Made by a program: the position numbers and the translations under genes
Source: Patagioenas fasciata
Lineage: Eukaryota; Chordata; Aves; Columbiformes; Columbidae
Assembly (NCBI RefSeq): GCF_037038585.1
Contig: NC_092524.1
Span: forward strand, 71,510,552 to 71,574,551
Reading direction: 5' to 3'
DNA: 64,000 nucleotides
Shown here: positions 31,323 to 43,180 of the stretch, in pieces
Layout: the number at the start of each line of letters is the position of its first letter
How positions within the stretch are numbered: the stretch's first letter is position 1
The notes under the pieces: generated by a model
What the model was told of the DNA's origin: nothing
The model's database searches: none
Seen by the model: only the letters and a program-made list of their open reading frames with translations

Positions 31323-32926
31323 GTGACTTCCCAGGCAGAAGGCAGGAGCATGGCGGGGCAGGACTGCGGCAGGTCAAGAATTCTCAGTCTGGCAATAGGA
31401 TGGCGGGGAGGAGCGTTCCAGCGGGAGAAGAGCGCCCTGACTAGAGGCAAGACAAGGGTGAGGGAGAGCACTCGGACGTGTCAAGAAGACTCCCCCAAAA
31501 AGTGCAAGAGGAAGGCCGGTGGGGAGAGCAATCCAGCAGATCAGGAAGTCTCAATAAATGCGGTAAGAAGGTGGCAGGTGGGAGCTCCCCAGTGGTTCAA
31601 GAGGTCCCAAGATATCCAGCAAGAGAACTGTGAGGGAGAGCGCTCCAACAGGTCAAGCGGTGTCAAGAAATCCAGCAAGACAATGGTGGAAAACGCTCCG
31701 GTGAGTCACAAGATTCCCCCAAAAAAAGGCAAGAGAATGGTGCAGGGGAGCACTCTGGTGGATCAAGAAGCACCCAGGAAAAGGGGAAGAAGATGGTGGG
31801 GGGGAGCACTCTGGTTGGTCACAAGACTCCCCCAGAAAACACAAGAGGGTGGCAGGGGGAACGCCCTAATGGGTCAAGAGGACCCAAGAAATCCAGCAAG
31901 AGGACAGCGAGGGGGAGCGCTCCAGCAGATCAGGAAGTCTCGATAAATGCGGTAAGAGCATGGTGGGTGGGAGGCCCCCAGTGGTTCAAGAGGTCCCAAG
32001 AAATCCAGCAAGAGGGCGGCGAGGGGGAGCGCTCTGGCAGATCAGGACGTCTCAATAAATGCGGTAAAAGGATGGTGGGTGGGAGCCCCTCAGTGGTTCG
32101 CAAGGTTCCAGGAAATCCAGCAAGAGGACGGCGTGGGGGAGCACTGTGGCAGATGAAGAACCCTCAGTACATCTGGCAAGAGGACGGTGAGGGGGTGCTC
32201 TGATGGGTCAAGGTTGCTCTGAAAAAAGCCCAAGAGGGTGGTAAGGAGAAGCTCACCGGTGATTCACGAATCACCCAGAAAAAAGGGAAGAGGACAGTGC
32301 GGGGGAGCTCTTCAGTTGTTGAAGAGAATCCCCAGAAAAAGGCAGGAGGATGATGAGGGGGAACACTCTGGCGGGTCAAGAAGTCTCAATAAGTCCGGCA
32401 AGAAGACGGTGGGGAGGAGAGCTCGTGTGGGTCAAGAGGTCCCAAGAAACCCAGCAAGAGGACAGCAGGGGCGAGCGCTCCGGCAGATCAGGAAATCTCG
32501 ATAAATGCAGTTAGAGGATGGTGGGTGTGAGCCCCTCAGTTGTTTAAGACGTCCCAAGAAATCCAGCAAGAGAACTGCGAGGGGGAGCGCTCCGGCAGGT
32601 CAAGCGATGTCAAGAAATCCAGCAAGACAATGGTGGAGAACTCTCCGGCGAGTCACAAGACTCTCCCAAAAAAGGCAAAAGAATGGTGCAGGGGAGCACT
32701 CTGGTGGATCAAGAAGCACCCAGGAAAAGGGGAAGAGGATGGTGGGGGGAAACGGCCTGGTTGGTCACAAGACTCCCCCAAAAACCACAAGAGGGGGAAC
32801 GCCCTAATGGGTCAAGAAGTCCCAAGAAATCCAGCAAGAGGACGACAGGGAGGAGCTCTTTAGCAGGCCAAAATCCCACTGAGGAAAGGCAAGAGGACAG
32901 CGGGGGAGAGCGCTCCAGTTCTTCAA
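31323..32926 (+). repeat. ~1,612-bp higher-order unit 2 of A1
   Basis: 1,604 bp; a short deletion near 32,790 (in the GGGTGGCAGGGGG stretch) and a 3-bp addition near 32,520 distinguish it from unit 1. The same deletion marks the last full unit of A2. Confidence 0.85.
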
Positions 32927-33590
32927 GTGACTTCCCAGGCAGAAGGCAGGAGCATGGTGGGGCAGGACTGTGGCAGGTCAAGAATTCTCAGTCTGGCAAT
33001 AGGATGGCGGGGAGGAGTGTTCCAGCGGGAGAAGAGCGCCCTGACTAGAGGCAAGACAAGGGTGAGGGAGAGCGCTCGGATGTGTGAAGAAGACTCCCCC
33101 AAAAAAGTGCAAGAGGAAGGCCAGGGGGAGAGCAATCCAGCAGATCAGGAAGTCTCAATAAATGCGGTAAGAGGATGGCGGGTGGGAGCCCCCCAGTGGT
33201 CCAAGAGATCCCAAGAAATCCAGCAAGAGGACGGCAAGGGGGAGCGCTCCAGCAGATCAGGAAATCTCGATAAATGCGGTTAGAGGATGGTGGGTGGGAG
33301 CCCCACAGTTGTTTAAGGCATCCCAAGAAATCCAGCAAAAGGACGGCGAGGGGGAGCGCTCTGGCAGATCAGGACGTCTCAATAAATGCGGTAAGAGGAT
33401 GGCGGGTGGGAGCCCCCCAGTGGTTCAAAATGTCCCAAGATATCCAGGAAGAGAACTGTGAGGGGGACCGCTCTGGCAGGACAAGCGATGTCAACAAATC
33501 CAGCAAGACAATGGTGGAGAACGCTCCGGTGAGTCACAAGACTCCACCAAAAAAGGCAAGAGAATGGTTAGAGGATGGTAACAGGCAGCT
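32927..33590 (+). repeat. Partial higher-order unit, A1
   Basis: Truncated third unit that passes into the array tail. Matches 46,397-47,060 in A2. Confidence 0.75.
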
Positions 33591-34841
33591 TTGAGAGCAC
33601 TCTGGTGGATCAAGAAGCACCCAGGAAAAGGGGAAGAGGATGGTGGGGGGAAACGGCCTGGTTGATCACAAGACTCCCCCAAAAACCACAAGAGGGTGGC
33701 AGGGGGAATGCCCTAAGGGGTCAAGAGGTTCCAAGAAATCCAGCAGGAGGACGGCGAGGGGGAGCGCTCCAGCAGGCTGAGATTGTACTAAAGAAAGGCA
33801 AAAGGACAGCAGGAGGAGAGACCCAGTGGGTCAAGAGGTCCCAAGAAATCCAGTAAGAGGACAACAGGGAGCAGTGCTCTGGCAGGCCAAAATCTCAGTG
33901 AAGAAAGGCAAGAGGACAGCAGGGGGGAGTGCTCCAGTTCTTCAAGTGACTTCCCAGGTAGAAGGCAGAAGGACGGTGGGGTAGCGCTGGGACAGGTCAA
34001 GAATTCTCAATCTGGCAATAGGACAGCAGGGAGGAGCATCCAGCGGGACAGGAGCGCCCTGAAAATAGGCAAGACAAGGGTGAGTGAGAGCACTCCGAGA
34101 TGTCAAGAAGTGTCAAAAAATCTGGTAAAGGATGGCAGGGGGGAGTGCTGTGGATATTCAAGAGACTCCCCAGTAAAAGGCAAGAGGACGGCGCGGGGAA
34201 GTGCTCCAGCACGTCAAGATCGCACTGAAGAAAGGCAAGGTCACAGTGGGGGGGAGCATTCCCGTTGTTCCAATGGTTCAAAAGGTCCCAAGAAATCCAA
34301 CAAGAGAACTGCGAGGGGGAGCGCTCTGGCAAGTCAAGCGGTGTCAATAACCCCAGCAAGGCAACGGCAGAGAGCGCTCTGGTGAGTCACGAGACTCCCC
34401 TACAAAGGACGAGAGGATGGTGGAGGGGAGCCCACCAGTGGTTCAAGCAGCACCCAGGAAAAGGGGAGGAGGCTGACGAGGGGCAGGCCTCTGGCGGGCC
34501 AAGATCGCTGAGGGAAGGTGCGGGGGAGCTTGCTGGTGGCTCAAGAGACCTCTAGAAAAAGGTAAGAGGGCGGCGGGGGGTGGGAGGGCGCCTCAGCTGG
34601 TGAAGAGGAACCCCGAAAACAAGGCAAGAGAATGTTGGTGGGGGGAGCGCTCTGGCGGTTCCAGAGGCTCCCCGAGATCCGCTCAGACGGCAGCGGGTAA
34701 CGCGGCAGCTCAGCGTCAATCAAAGAAGAACAGGAAGGCGGTTGACCTGCAATTCCAGAGCGAGGAGGAAGACTGGCAACCCGAACGAGGAGCAGCAGAA
34801 CTTGGCATGGCCTCTGAAATCCTCCTTTAATCTGGGCTCAG

Positions 34842-35699
34842 GTAAGCTGGAAGCAGGGGACATAGGCTGGGGTTTGGGAGGTGGGCAGGTGAGAAATGAT
34901 CCGCATTTTTGATCTCCTGAGTGACTGAAGCGCCTGGGAGTTCATTTGGAGTCGTTGCCTTACTTGATTTTACACTGACTTTTGCATTATATTTTAATGA
35001 CGTAGAATTTTCCGTTTTGACATCGAAACCTAAACTTCTTTGGAAATTCATCCTCTGTCCCTTCAGTCTCAGCTCGTGGCACTTCCACTGTCTCGTGGCC
35101 CGCGTTTCAATGTACATTAGATCGCTTCCTGGGCCTTGGATTTTAAGTAATGGTCCGTCACAAGTTTGTTTTTCTTGTCCTTAACGGGCAGCTTTGAGAG
35201 CTCTCTAAGGAAAAGTGATATCTTTTTACCTTGTTACTGCTCTTTCCATGTTACGAGCAGCCACCCTCTTTATGATCAGTCTCATGCTTTTCTTCCTTTC
35301 TTGCCCAGGTTCAGAAGACCGGGAATTCCAAGCTTCAAGTTTCCTGTGGAACATTGCGGGAGACCTTGATAACGTGGCAATGAGGGAGGTGATGAAGAGG
35401 AACAATACCTGTTCCTTTCCCATTTCAAGACGTTATTTTTTACCTTCCTGGTAGCTGTGAGATGATTTGCAATCTTGCGCTAGCATCTGCCTGAAAGAGA
35501 ACACGGACCCTTTGGGTGCCTCCTCAAGAAATACTTGCTCTATGGTTCTGGCGATGTCCAGGCTTCAAGGGTGGGGCATAGGGGAGTGTAAATCTTAGGG
35601 GGCCTCCCGGGATGTCTGCAGGTTTGGGTGACCCGTGGCTGGGACGGGGACGCCGAGGTTGTCAATCTTGCCCTGAATCTCTCGCTCCCTCTCTTGCAG
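34842..35699 (+). other. Inter-array spacer, end of A1
   Basis: Copy of 1,222-2,079 with the same donor- and acceptor-like sites. No gene recognised. Confidence 0.55.
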
Positions 35700-35712
35700 C
35701 ACCCGAGACCGA

Positions 35713-35967
35713 ATGGAGGAGCAAGTGTACGGGAAGTTCCTGCGCCACGACACAGATCACATTTATCGCTCTCGCCCTGAGAGACCCGGAGAACCAAACC
35801 GTTCCCATCGTGCCTTGAAGCAGCCTCTGCTCACACGCTTCTCCCAGGGAGAAGGCAGAACGGCAGTAGCTCGCCACGTTATACCACAGGGTGCACACTC
35901 CGCAGCTTTCAAGCCCAGCTCTGCGTTAGCTCACCCCTGCAATTTTGCACCGCCCACGCAAATTTGA
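35713..35967 (+). CDS. Unrecognised 84-residue ORF, copy 3
   Basis: Almost identical to the ORFs at 2,093 and 49,184. Preceded by the acceptor-like TTGCAG ending at 35,699. No domain recognised; translation unproven. Confidence 0.3.
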   Translation: MEEQVYGKFLRHDTDHIYRSRPERPGEPNRSHRALKQPLLTRFSQGEGRTAVARHVIPQGAHSAAFKPSSALAHPCNFAPPTQI

Positions 35968-36731
35968 GTTGTCGCTGGTTGTTGCAGCGTTTGGCTTTGG
36001 TGAGGACAGCGTGTGTTTGTCAGCAGTTGGTGTAGGGTGGAATCTTGAGGAGAAAGTGATATTTCCGTGCCAGAACTGGTTGGTGTTTGCATGGTATTGT
36101 GGTAGTTGTTCCCACAGGTGATCAGTGCTGGAGTGTTATTGCAGGATGAGGGGATTTTGAAGGCTTGTCTGTGAGATGCACTAGAGGCAGCAGTTGCAAA
36201 CGAAAGGCTGAGGTGTGGAGAGTTTGTCAGTGGGTTTTGGACAGTTGTCAGTTGAAGAGTTGGTTGTTTGCAGGTGAGGTGTAGAGCAGAGGGTGAAGCT
36301 GACTTTGCCTGGGCGGCGCAACTGGATGGGTGTGCAGAGCTGAGGAGAGCGGGCTTCTGCGGGTGACCCTAAAGCTGGAGAACCAGCCAGCGGCAGCTCC
36401 AGACAGTCCCGCTGCCGAGCTTGGCCGTGTAGGGCCAGTGCCCTGGGGCACAGGGAGTGTGACCCTCCGCAAGCACCAAACAGCAGGTGAGGACTGTGGG
36501 GATTTGTACTGAGCTATGATATCTCTAAGGCATGTGCGAGGGGCCGGGGCCAAGGCAAGGTGGGCTCGTTGTGGGGTGTGGGGAGGTGTCAGCCCCCGGA
36601 CTCAGCCCCTGTCTGATTGTAGTGCCCTTGGGCTGGTGTAGCTCAGTCCTCTGTGTGTTTCTCTTCAGGTGGAGCAGCGTGCAAAGGAAAAGCAAGGAAG
36701 GAGAGGAAGGTGGTGAACCTATGAGGAAGAG
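35968..36731 (+). other. Lys/Glu-rich module 1 of unit A2
   Basis: Copy of 25,722-26,485, with the acceptor-like site ending at 36,668. Split by the ERV at 36,732. Confidence 0.5.
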
Positions 36732-37711
36732 TGTAGCGAATCTGGCGTGGACTCACGGTAAGGTGCCATGAGAGACATTTATTACAAACTAAGGTTTGCA
36801 TTTATACTCGCTATGATGCTTGCTCAAGCATTTGCTCTTTAGCTAAGTTAGACATTACATGAGCGATGTAACTGCCATATACGCATTTTTTTCTATAGTA
36901 AGCTGTCCCTCTGTCCCTGATGTATCAGTCCTGTATCCTGTATCTTAGTAGTCACAATTTTTCCCCAAGTAGATGAATATTTGCAAGCAGCTTTATCTCC
37001 AGTCGTTACCTGTTCATATAATTCTCATTTATCTTTGTGCCATGTCTCCAACTGAAATGTACCAGTTGTAGGAAAGTCTAGCACATGATTAGCAATCCAT
37101 TCTAATAAACTCACCAATCAGACCCCTGATACATCCTGATTTTGCGTTTGTAGCGCATGTTGAAGGACATCCAGGGTTTGTCTTTGCTTAAGGGATAACT
37201 TCCCTCCCATGGTTCCCAATCGCTCACCTTTCGTTGGTGGTGGGCGCGCACTGTCCTGGTTCCCGGTCCTGTTTCCTGGTTCGATTGGGCTTCGCTACCA
37301 GAGCGGCTACTGCCTTTATAGGCACGCTGAAAGTCCCTGTTCCAGGGCGCCATTTGTAGCGAATGCGGTACGGACTCTCTTTTAAGGTGCAATGAGAGAT
37401 GTTTATTACAAATTCAGGCTTGTGTTTATACTCGCTATGATACTTGCTCAAGCATTTGTTGATTAGCTAAGTTAGTCATTACATGAGTGATGTGTTTTGT
37501 GTTCCCACCAAAGTCACTGCCATAAACACCTTTTTTGTCTATCACAAGCTGTCCCTCTGTCCTTGATGCATCAATCCTGTATCAACTCCTCTGTCCTTGA
37601 TGTATCACATAGCATACAGTCCTTTGTTCTTGTATTTTTCCACTAATGCTTGTTCTCATGCTGTTGACTCTTGCAGTTTCTCATGTGCCCGGTCTTCCGT
37701 GTACTGACACA
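36732..37711 (-). mobile_element. Internally deleted class II ERV, unit A2
   Basis: Copy of 26,486-27,465 with the same ends, the same GAAGAG target duplication and the same deletion junction (36,930-36,943). LTR at 37,355-37,711, truncated LTR at 36,732-36,937, gag start codon at 37,208-37,210 on the minus strand. Copied with the unit, not a new insertion. Confidence 0.85.
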
Positions 37712-39462
37712 GAAGAGCGATCACGAAAGAGGATTGGAGCGCACCTGTGAGTCAAGCAGAGTCAAGAAAGAAGATGACAGTGGTGGACCTGTGAGTCAGG
37801 AGGGGACAAAAGAGGAGAAAGGTGATGGAGCTACGAGTCAAGAGTGAGGAGGAAGATGGGCAGCCTGAGCCAGCGAGAAGGAGAATGTATCCTTAAGCAC
37901 AGGGAACGATCTGTGATTAGTGCGTCCCCCTCCCACCCCTAGAAACTGTGCTCGGGGGTAAAGTGGTAAAATGGGAGCAGGGGCTGTTGGCTGTGTTTTG
38001 GGAGGTGGGGGTGGTGAGCAGGGGCTGGGCTCTTGGACTTGGGAGCAGTTAAGGGAGCAGGGTGGTCATCCCTTGGGAGGTGTCTGTCTGCCAGCAGGTA
38101 AAGGAGGGGGAAGAGGATCCTGCCGGGGTGAGGGCCTGGCCAGCTCTCCACTCCCAGGGCTCTTGATGCTGGTGTGGTGTGTTGCTGTAAGTGCCAGGGG
38201 TGACTGGCAAAGAAAGTCTTTGTGGGGTGCATGCTGGGAAACTGTGCTGCTACGGAGGGGCTGGGTTGGTGGGAAGGCCTGTGTGGGGGGCCGGGGCCAA
38301 GGCAAGGTGGCCTTGTGGTGGGGTGTGGGGATGCGTCAGCGACCGGACTCGCCCCCTCGTGTGACTGTACGGGCCTGGGGTGGGTATATTTTTGTTTTCT
38401 GTGCATCTCTGTTCGGGTGGAGCAGCTCGCAAAGGTGAAAGCAAGAAAGAAGAGGAAGGTGGTGAACCTACGAGGAAGAGCGATCAAGAAAGAGGATTGG
38501 AGTGCATCTGCAAGTCAACAGGGATCAAGAAAGAAGATGACGGTGGTAGACCTGCGAGTCAGGAGGGATCAAGAAAGAAGAGGAGGAAGGTGATGGAGCT
38601 GTGAGTCAGGAGTGAGGAGGAAGAAAATGTCCCCCTTGGGACAGGGACCTCCCTGTAATCAGGACTGCGCCCTCCCACCCCTGGAAACTGCTCAGGGGCT
38701 CAGACATCCATGGGAAGGTTGTGTCCGACAACACGAGCCAGATCTTCAGCACTGGCTGCTGTTCAGCTGGGACCAGGGGCTGCTGGTGGGGTTTTGGGAG
38801 GCGGGGTGGGTGAGTAGAGGCTGGGCTTTTGTACTCATGAGTGGTTGAGAGAGAGGGCTGGACACCTCTTGGGAGGTGTCTTGTCTGTCTGCCATCAGCT
38901 AAAGGAGGGGGAAGAGGATCCTGCCGGGGTGAGGGCCTGGCCAGCTCTCCACTCCCAGGGCTCTTGATGCTGATGTGGTGTGTTGCTGTAAGTGCCAGGG
39001 GTGACTGGCAAAGAAAGTCTTTGTGGGGTGCATGCTGGGAAACTGTGCTGCTACGGAGGGGCTGGGTTGGTGGGAAGGCCTGTGCGGGGGGCCGGGGCCA
39101 AGGCAAGGTGGGCTTGCTGTGGGATGTGGGGATGCGACAGCGACCGGACTCACCCCCTATGTGACTGTACGGGCTTGGGGTGGGTGTATTTCTGTCTTCA
39201 GGGCATTTCGGTTTGGGTGGAGCAGCTCACAAAGGCGAAAGCAAGAAAGGAAAGTAAGGTTGTGAACTTACGAGAAAGAGTGATCAAGAAAGAGGATTTG
39301 AGTTCATCCGGGAGTCGAGGGATCAAGAAAGAAGAGGAGGAAGGTGATGGACGTGCACATTGAAAATGAGAGGGAAGATGGGCAACCTGAAGCATGGAGC
39401 AAGGGAATGTCTCCTAGAACAAAGGGACCTTTCTGTAATCAGAGATCCCCCCTCCTACCCTA
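37712..39462 (+). repeat. Lys/Glu-rich modules 2-3 of unit A2
   Basis: Copy of 27,466-29,216 with very few differences. Confidence 0.6.
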
Positions 39463-39958
39463 CAAACTGAACAAAGAGGACTGCGAGAGGGAGCGCTCTG
39501 ACAGGACAAGAGGTATCAGTAAATCTGGCAAGAGGACAGTGGGGGAAGCGCTCTGGCGGATCAACAAGTCTCAATATATGTGGCAAGAGGATGATGGGGG
39601 AGAGTTCACCAGTGGTTCAAAAGTCACCCAGAAAAAGGGGAAGAGGATGTCAAGGGGGGAGCGCTCTGGTCGATCACAAGACTCTCCTGAAAAACACAAC
39701 AGGATGGTGGTGGGGGGGAATGTCCTATATGGGACAAGGGGTCCCGAGAAATCCAGCAAGAGGATGGTGGGGGGGAGCACTCCAGCAGACCAAGAATGTA
39801 CTAAGGAAAGGCAAAAGGACGGCAGGAGGAGAGACCCAGTGGGTCAAGAGGTACCGAGAAATCCAGCAAGAGGACGACAGGGAGGAGCTCTTTAGCAGGC
39901 CAAAATCCCACTGAGGAAAGGCAAGAGGACAGCGGGGGAGAGCGCTCCAGTTCTTCAA

Positions 39959-41568
39959 GTGACTTCCCAGGCAGAAGGCAGGAGCATGGCGGGGCAGGAC
40001 TGCGGCAGGTCAAGAATTCTCAGTCTGGCAATAGGATGGCGGGGAGGAGCGTTCCAGCGGGAGAAGAGCGCCCTGACTAGAGGCAAGACAAGGGTGAGGG
40101 AGAGCACTCGGACGTGTCAAGAAGACTCCCCCAAAAAGTGCAAGAGGAAGGCCGGTGGGGAGAGCAATCCAGCAGATCAGGAAGTCTCAATAAATGCGGT
40201 AAGAAGGTGGCAGGTGGGAGCTCCCCAGTGGTTCAAGAGGTCCCAAGATATCCAGCAAGAGAACTGTGAGGGGGAGCGCTCCAACAGGTCAAGCGGTGTC
40301 AAGAAATCCAGCAAGACAATGGTGGAAAACGCTCCGGTGAGTCACAAGATTCCCCCAAAAAAAGGCAAGAGAATGGTGCAGGGGAGCACTCTGGTGGATC
40401 AAGAAGCACCCAGGAAAAGGGGAAGAAGATGGTGGGGGGGAGCACTCTGGTTGGTCACAAGACTCCCCCAGAAAACACAAGAGGGTGGCAGGGGGAACGC
40501 CCTAATGGGTCAAGAGGACCCAAGAAATCCAGCAAGAGGACGGTGAGGGGGAGCGCTCCAGCAGATCAGGAAGTCTCGATAAATGCGGTAAGAGGATGGC
40601 GGGTGGGAGCCCCCCCAGTGGTCCAAGAGGTCCCAAGAAATCCAGCAAGAGGACGGCGAGGGGGAGCGCTCTGGCAGATCAGGACGTCTCAATAAATGCG
40701 GTAAAAGGATGGTGGGTGGGAGCCCCTCAGTGGTTCGCAAGGTTCCAGGAAATCCAGCAAGAGGACGGCGTGGGGGAGCGCTGTGGCAGATGAAGAACCC
40801 TCAGTACATCTGGCAAGAGGACGGTGAGGGGGTGCTCTGATGGGTCAAGGTTGCTCTGAAAAAAGCCCAAGAGGGTGGTAAGGAGAAGCTCACCGGTGAT
40901 TCACGAATCACCCAGAAAAAAGGGAAGAGGACAGTGCGGGGGAGCTCTTCAGTTGTTGAAGAGAATCCCCAGAAAAAGGCAGGAGGATGATGAGGGGGAA
41001 CACTCTGGCGGGTCAAGAAGTCTCGATAAGTCCGGCAAGAAGACGGTGGGGAGGAGAGCTCGTGTGGGTCAAGAGGTCCCAAGAAACCCAGCAAGAGGAC
41101 AGCAGGGGCGAGCGCTCCGGCAGATCAGGAAATCTCGATAAATGCAGTTAGAGGATGGGTGTGAGCCCCTCAGTTGTTTAAGACGTCCCAAGAAATTCAG
41201 CAAGAGAACTGCGAGGGGGAGCGCTCCGGCAGGTCAAGCGATGTCAAGAAATCCAGCAAGACAATGGTGGAGAACTCTCCGGCGAGTCACAAGACTCTCC
41301 CAAAAAAGGCAAAAGAATGGTGCAGGGGAGCACTCTGGTGGATCAAGAAGCACCCAGGAAAAGGGGAAGAGGATGGTGGGGGGAAACGGCCTGGTTGGTC
41401 ACAAGACTCCCCCAAAAACCACAAGAGGGTGGCAGGGGGAACGCCCTAATGGGTCAAGAAGTCCCAAGAAATCCAGCAAGAGGACGACAGGGAGGAGCTC
41501 TTTAGCAGGCCAAAATCCCACTGAGGAAAGGCAAGAGGACAGCGGGGGAGAGCGCTCCAGTTCTTCAA
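39959..41568 (+). repeat. ~1,612-bp higher-order unit 1 of A2
   Basis: Equivalent of 29,713-31,322. Confidence 0.85.
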
Positions 41569-43180
41569 GTGACTTCCCAGGCAGAAGGCAGGAGCATGGC
41601 GGGGCAGGACTGCGGCAGGTCAAGAATTCTCAGTCTGGCAATAGGATGGCGGGGAGGAGCGTTCCAGCGGGAGAAGAGCGCCCTGACTAGAGGCAAGACA
41701 AGGGTGAGGGAGAGCACTCGGACGTGTCAAGAAGACTCCCCCAAAAAGTGCAAGAGGAAGGCCGGTGGGGAGAGCAATCCAGCAGATCAGGAAGTCTCAA
41801 TAAATGCGGTAAGAAGGTGGCAGGTGGGAGCTCCCCAGTGGTTCAAGAGGTCCCAAGATATCCAGCAAGAGAACTGTGAGGGAGAGCGCTCCAACAGGTC
41901 AAGCGGTGTCAAGAAATCCAGCAAGACAATGGTGGAAAACGCTCCGGTGAGTCACAAGATTCCCCCAAAAAAAGGCAAGAGAATGGTGCAGGGGAGCACT
42001 CTGGTGGATCAAGAAGCACCCAGGAAAAGGGGAAGAAGATGGTGGGGGGGAGCACTCTGGTTGGTCACAAGACTCCCCCAGAAAACACAAGAGGGTGGCA
42101 GGGGGAACGCCCTAATGGGTCAAGAGGACCCAAGAAATCCAGCAAGAGGACAGCGAGGGGGAGCGCTCCAGCAGGTCAGGAAGTCTCGATAAATGCGGTA
42201 AGAGCATGGTGGGTGGGAGGCCCCCAGTGGTTCAAGAGGTCCCAAGAAATCCAGCAAGAGGGCGGCGAGGGGGAGCGCTCTGGCAGATCAGGACGTCTCA
42301 ATAAATGCGGTAAAAGGATGGTGGGTGGGAGCCCCCCAGTGGTTCACAAGGTTCCAGGAAATCCAGCAAGAGGACGGCGTGGGGGAGCGCTGTGGCAGAT
42401 GAAGAACCCTCGGTACATCTGGCAAGAGGACGGTGAGGGGGTGCTCTGATGGGTCAAGGTTGCTCTGAAAAAAGCCCAAGAGGGTGGTAAGGAGAAGCTC
42501 ACCGGTGATTCACGAATCACCCAGAAAAAAGGGAAGAGGACAGTGCGGGGGAGCTCTTCAGTTGTTGAAGAGAATCCCCAGAAAAAGGCAGGAGGATGAT
42601 GAGGGGGAACACTCTGGCGGGTCAAGAAGTCTCGATAAGTCCGGCAAGAAGACAGTGGGGAGGAGAGCTCGTGTGGGTCAAGAGGTCCCAAGAAACCCAG
42701 CAAGAGGACAGCAGGGGCGAGCGCTCCGGCAGATCAGGAAATCTCGATAAATGCAGTTAGAGGATGGTGGGTGTGAGCCCCTCAGTTGTTTAAGACGTCC
42801 CAAGAAATCCAGCAAGAGAACTGCGAGGGGGAGCGCTCCGGCAGGTCAAGCGATGTCAAGAAATCCAGCAAGACAATGGTGGAGAACTCTCCGGCGAGTC
42901 ACAAGACTCTCCCAAAAAAGGCAAAAGAATGGTGCAGGGGAGCACTCTGGTGGATCAAGAAGCACCCAGGAAAAGGGGAAGAGGATGGTGGGGGGAAACG
43001 GCCTGGTTGGTCACAAGACTCCCCCAAAAACCACAAGAGGGTGGCAGGGGGAACGCCCTAATGGGTCAAGAAGTCCCAAGAAATCCAGCAAGAGGACGAC
43101 AGGGAGGAGCTCTTTAGCAGGCCAAAATCCCACTGAGGAAAGGCAAGAGGACAGCGGGGGAGAGCGCTCCAGTTCTTCAA
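41569..43180 (+). repeat. ~1,612-bp higher-order unit 2 of A2
   Basis: 1,612 bp; lacks the A-for-C variant (GGCAAGAAAAGG) that marks the next two units. Confidence 0.85.

Larger units (their letters stand above)
29217..34830 (+). repeat. 55-bp minisatellite array of unit A1
   Basis: Successive cores at 29,511, 29,566, 29,621 and 29,676 give a 55-bp period; elsewhere 50-57. Higher-order units begin (at an arbitrary phase) at 29,713 and 31,323, with a partial from 32,927 to about 33,590. The tail 33,620-34,830 equals 1-1,210. Since 55 is 1 mod 3, one strand reads the three frames in turn, giving a 55-residue super-period (KKSSKRTARGSA, INAVRGWRVGAPQ and QEIQQENCEGER types). No ORF exceeds 207 codons. 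Confidence 0.95.
25456..35699 (+). repeat. Large satellite unit A1 (10,244 bp)
   Basis: Runs from one CTCTTGCAG acceptor-like site to the next and is followed directly by unit A2. Nearly every element recurs at +10,246. Contents in order: 84-codon ORF, Lys/Glu module, minus-strand ERV, two more Lys/Glu modules, 55-bp array with two full 1,612-bp units plus a partial, array tail, spacer. The first ~200 bases are more diverged than the rest, as expected at an array edge. Confidence 0.9.
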
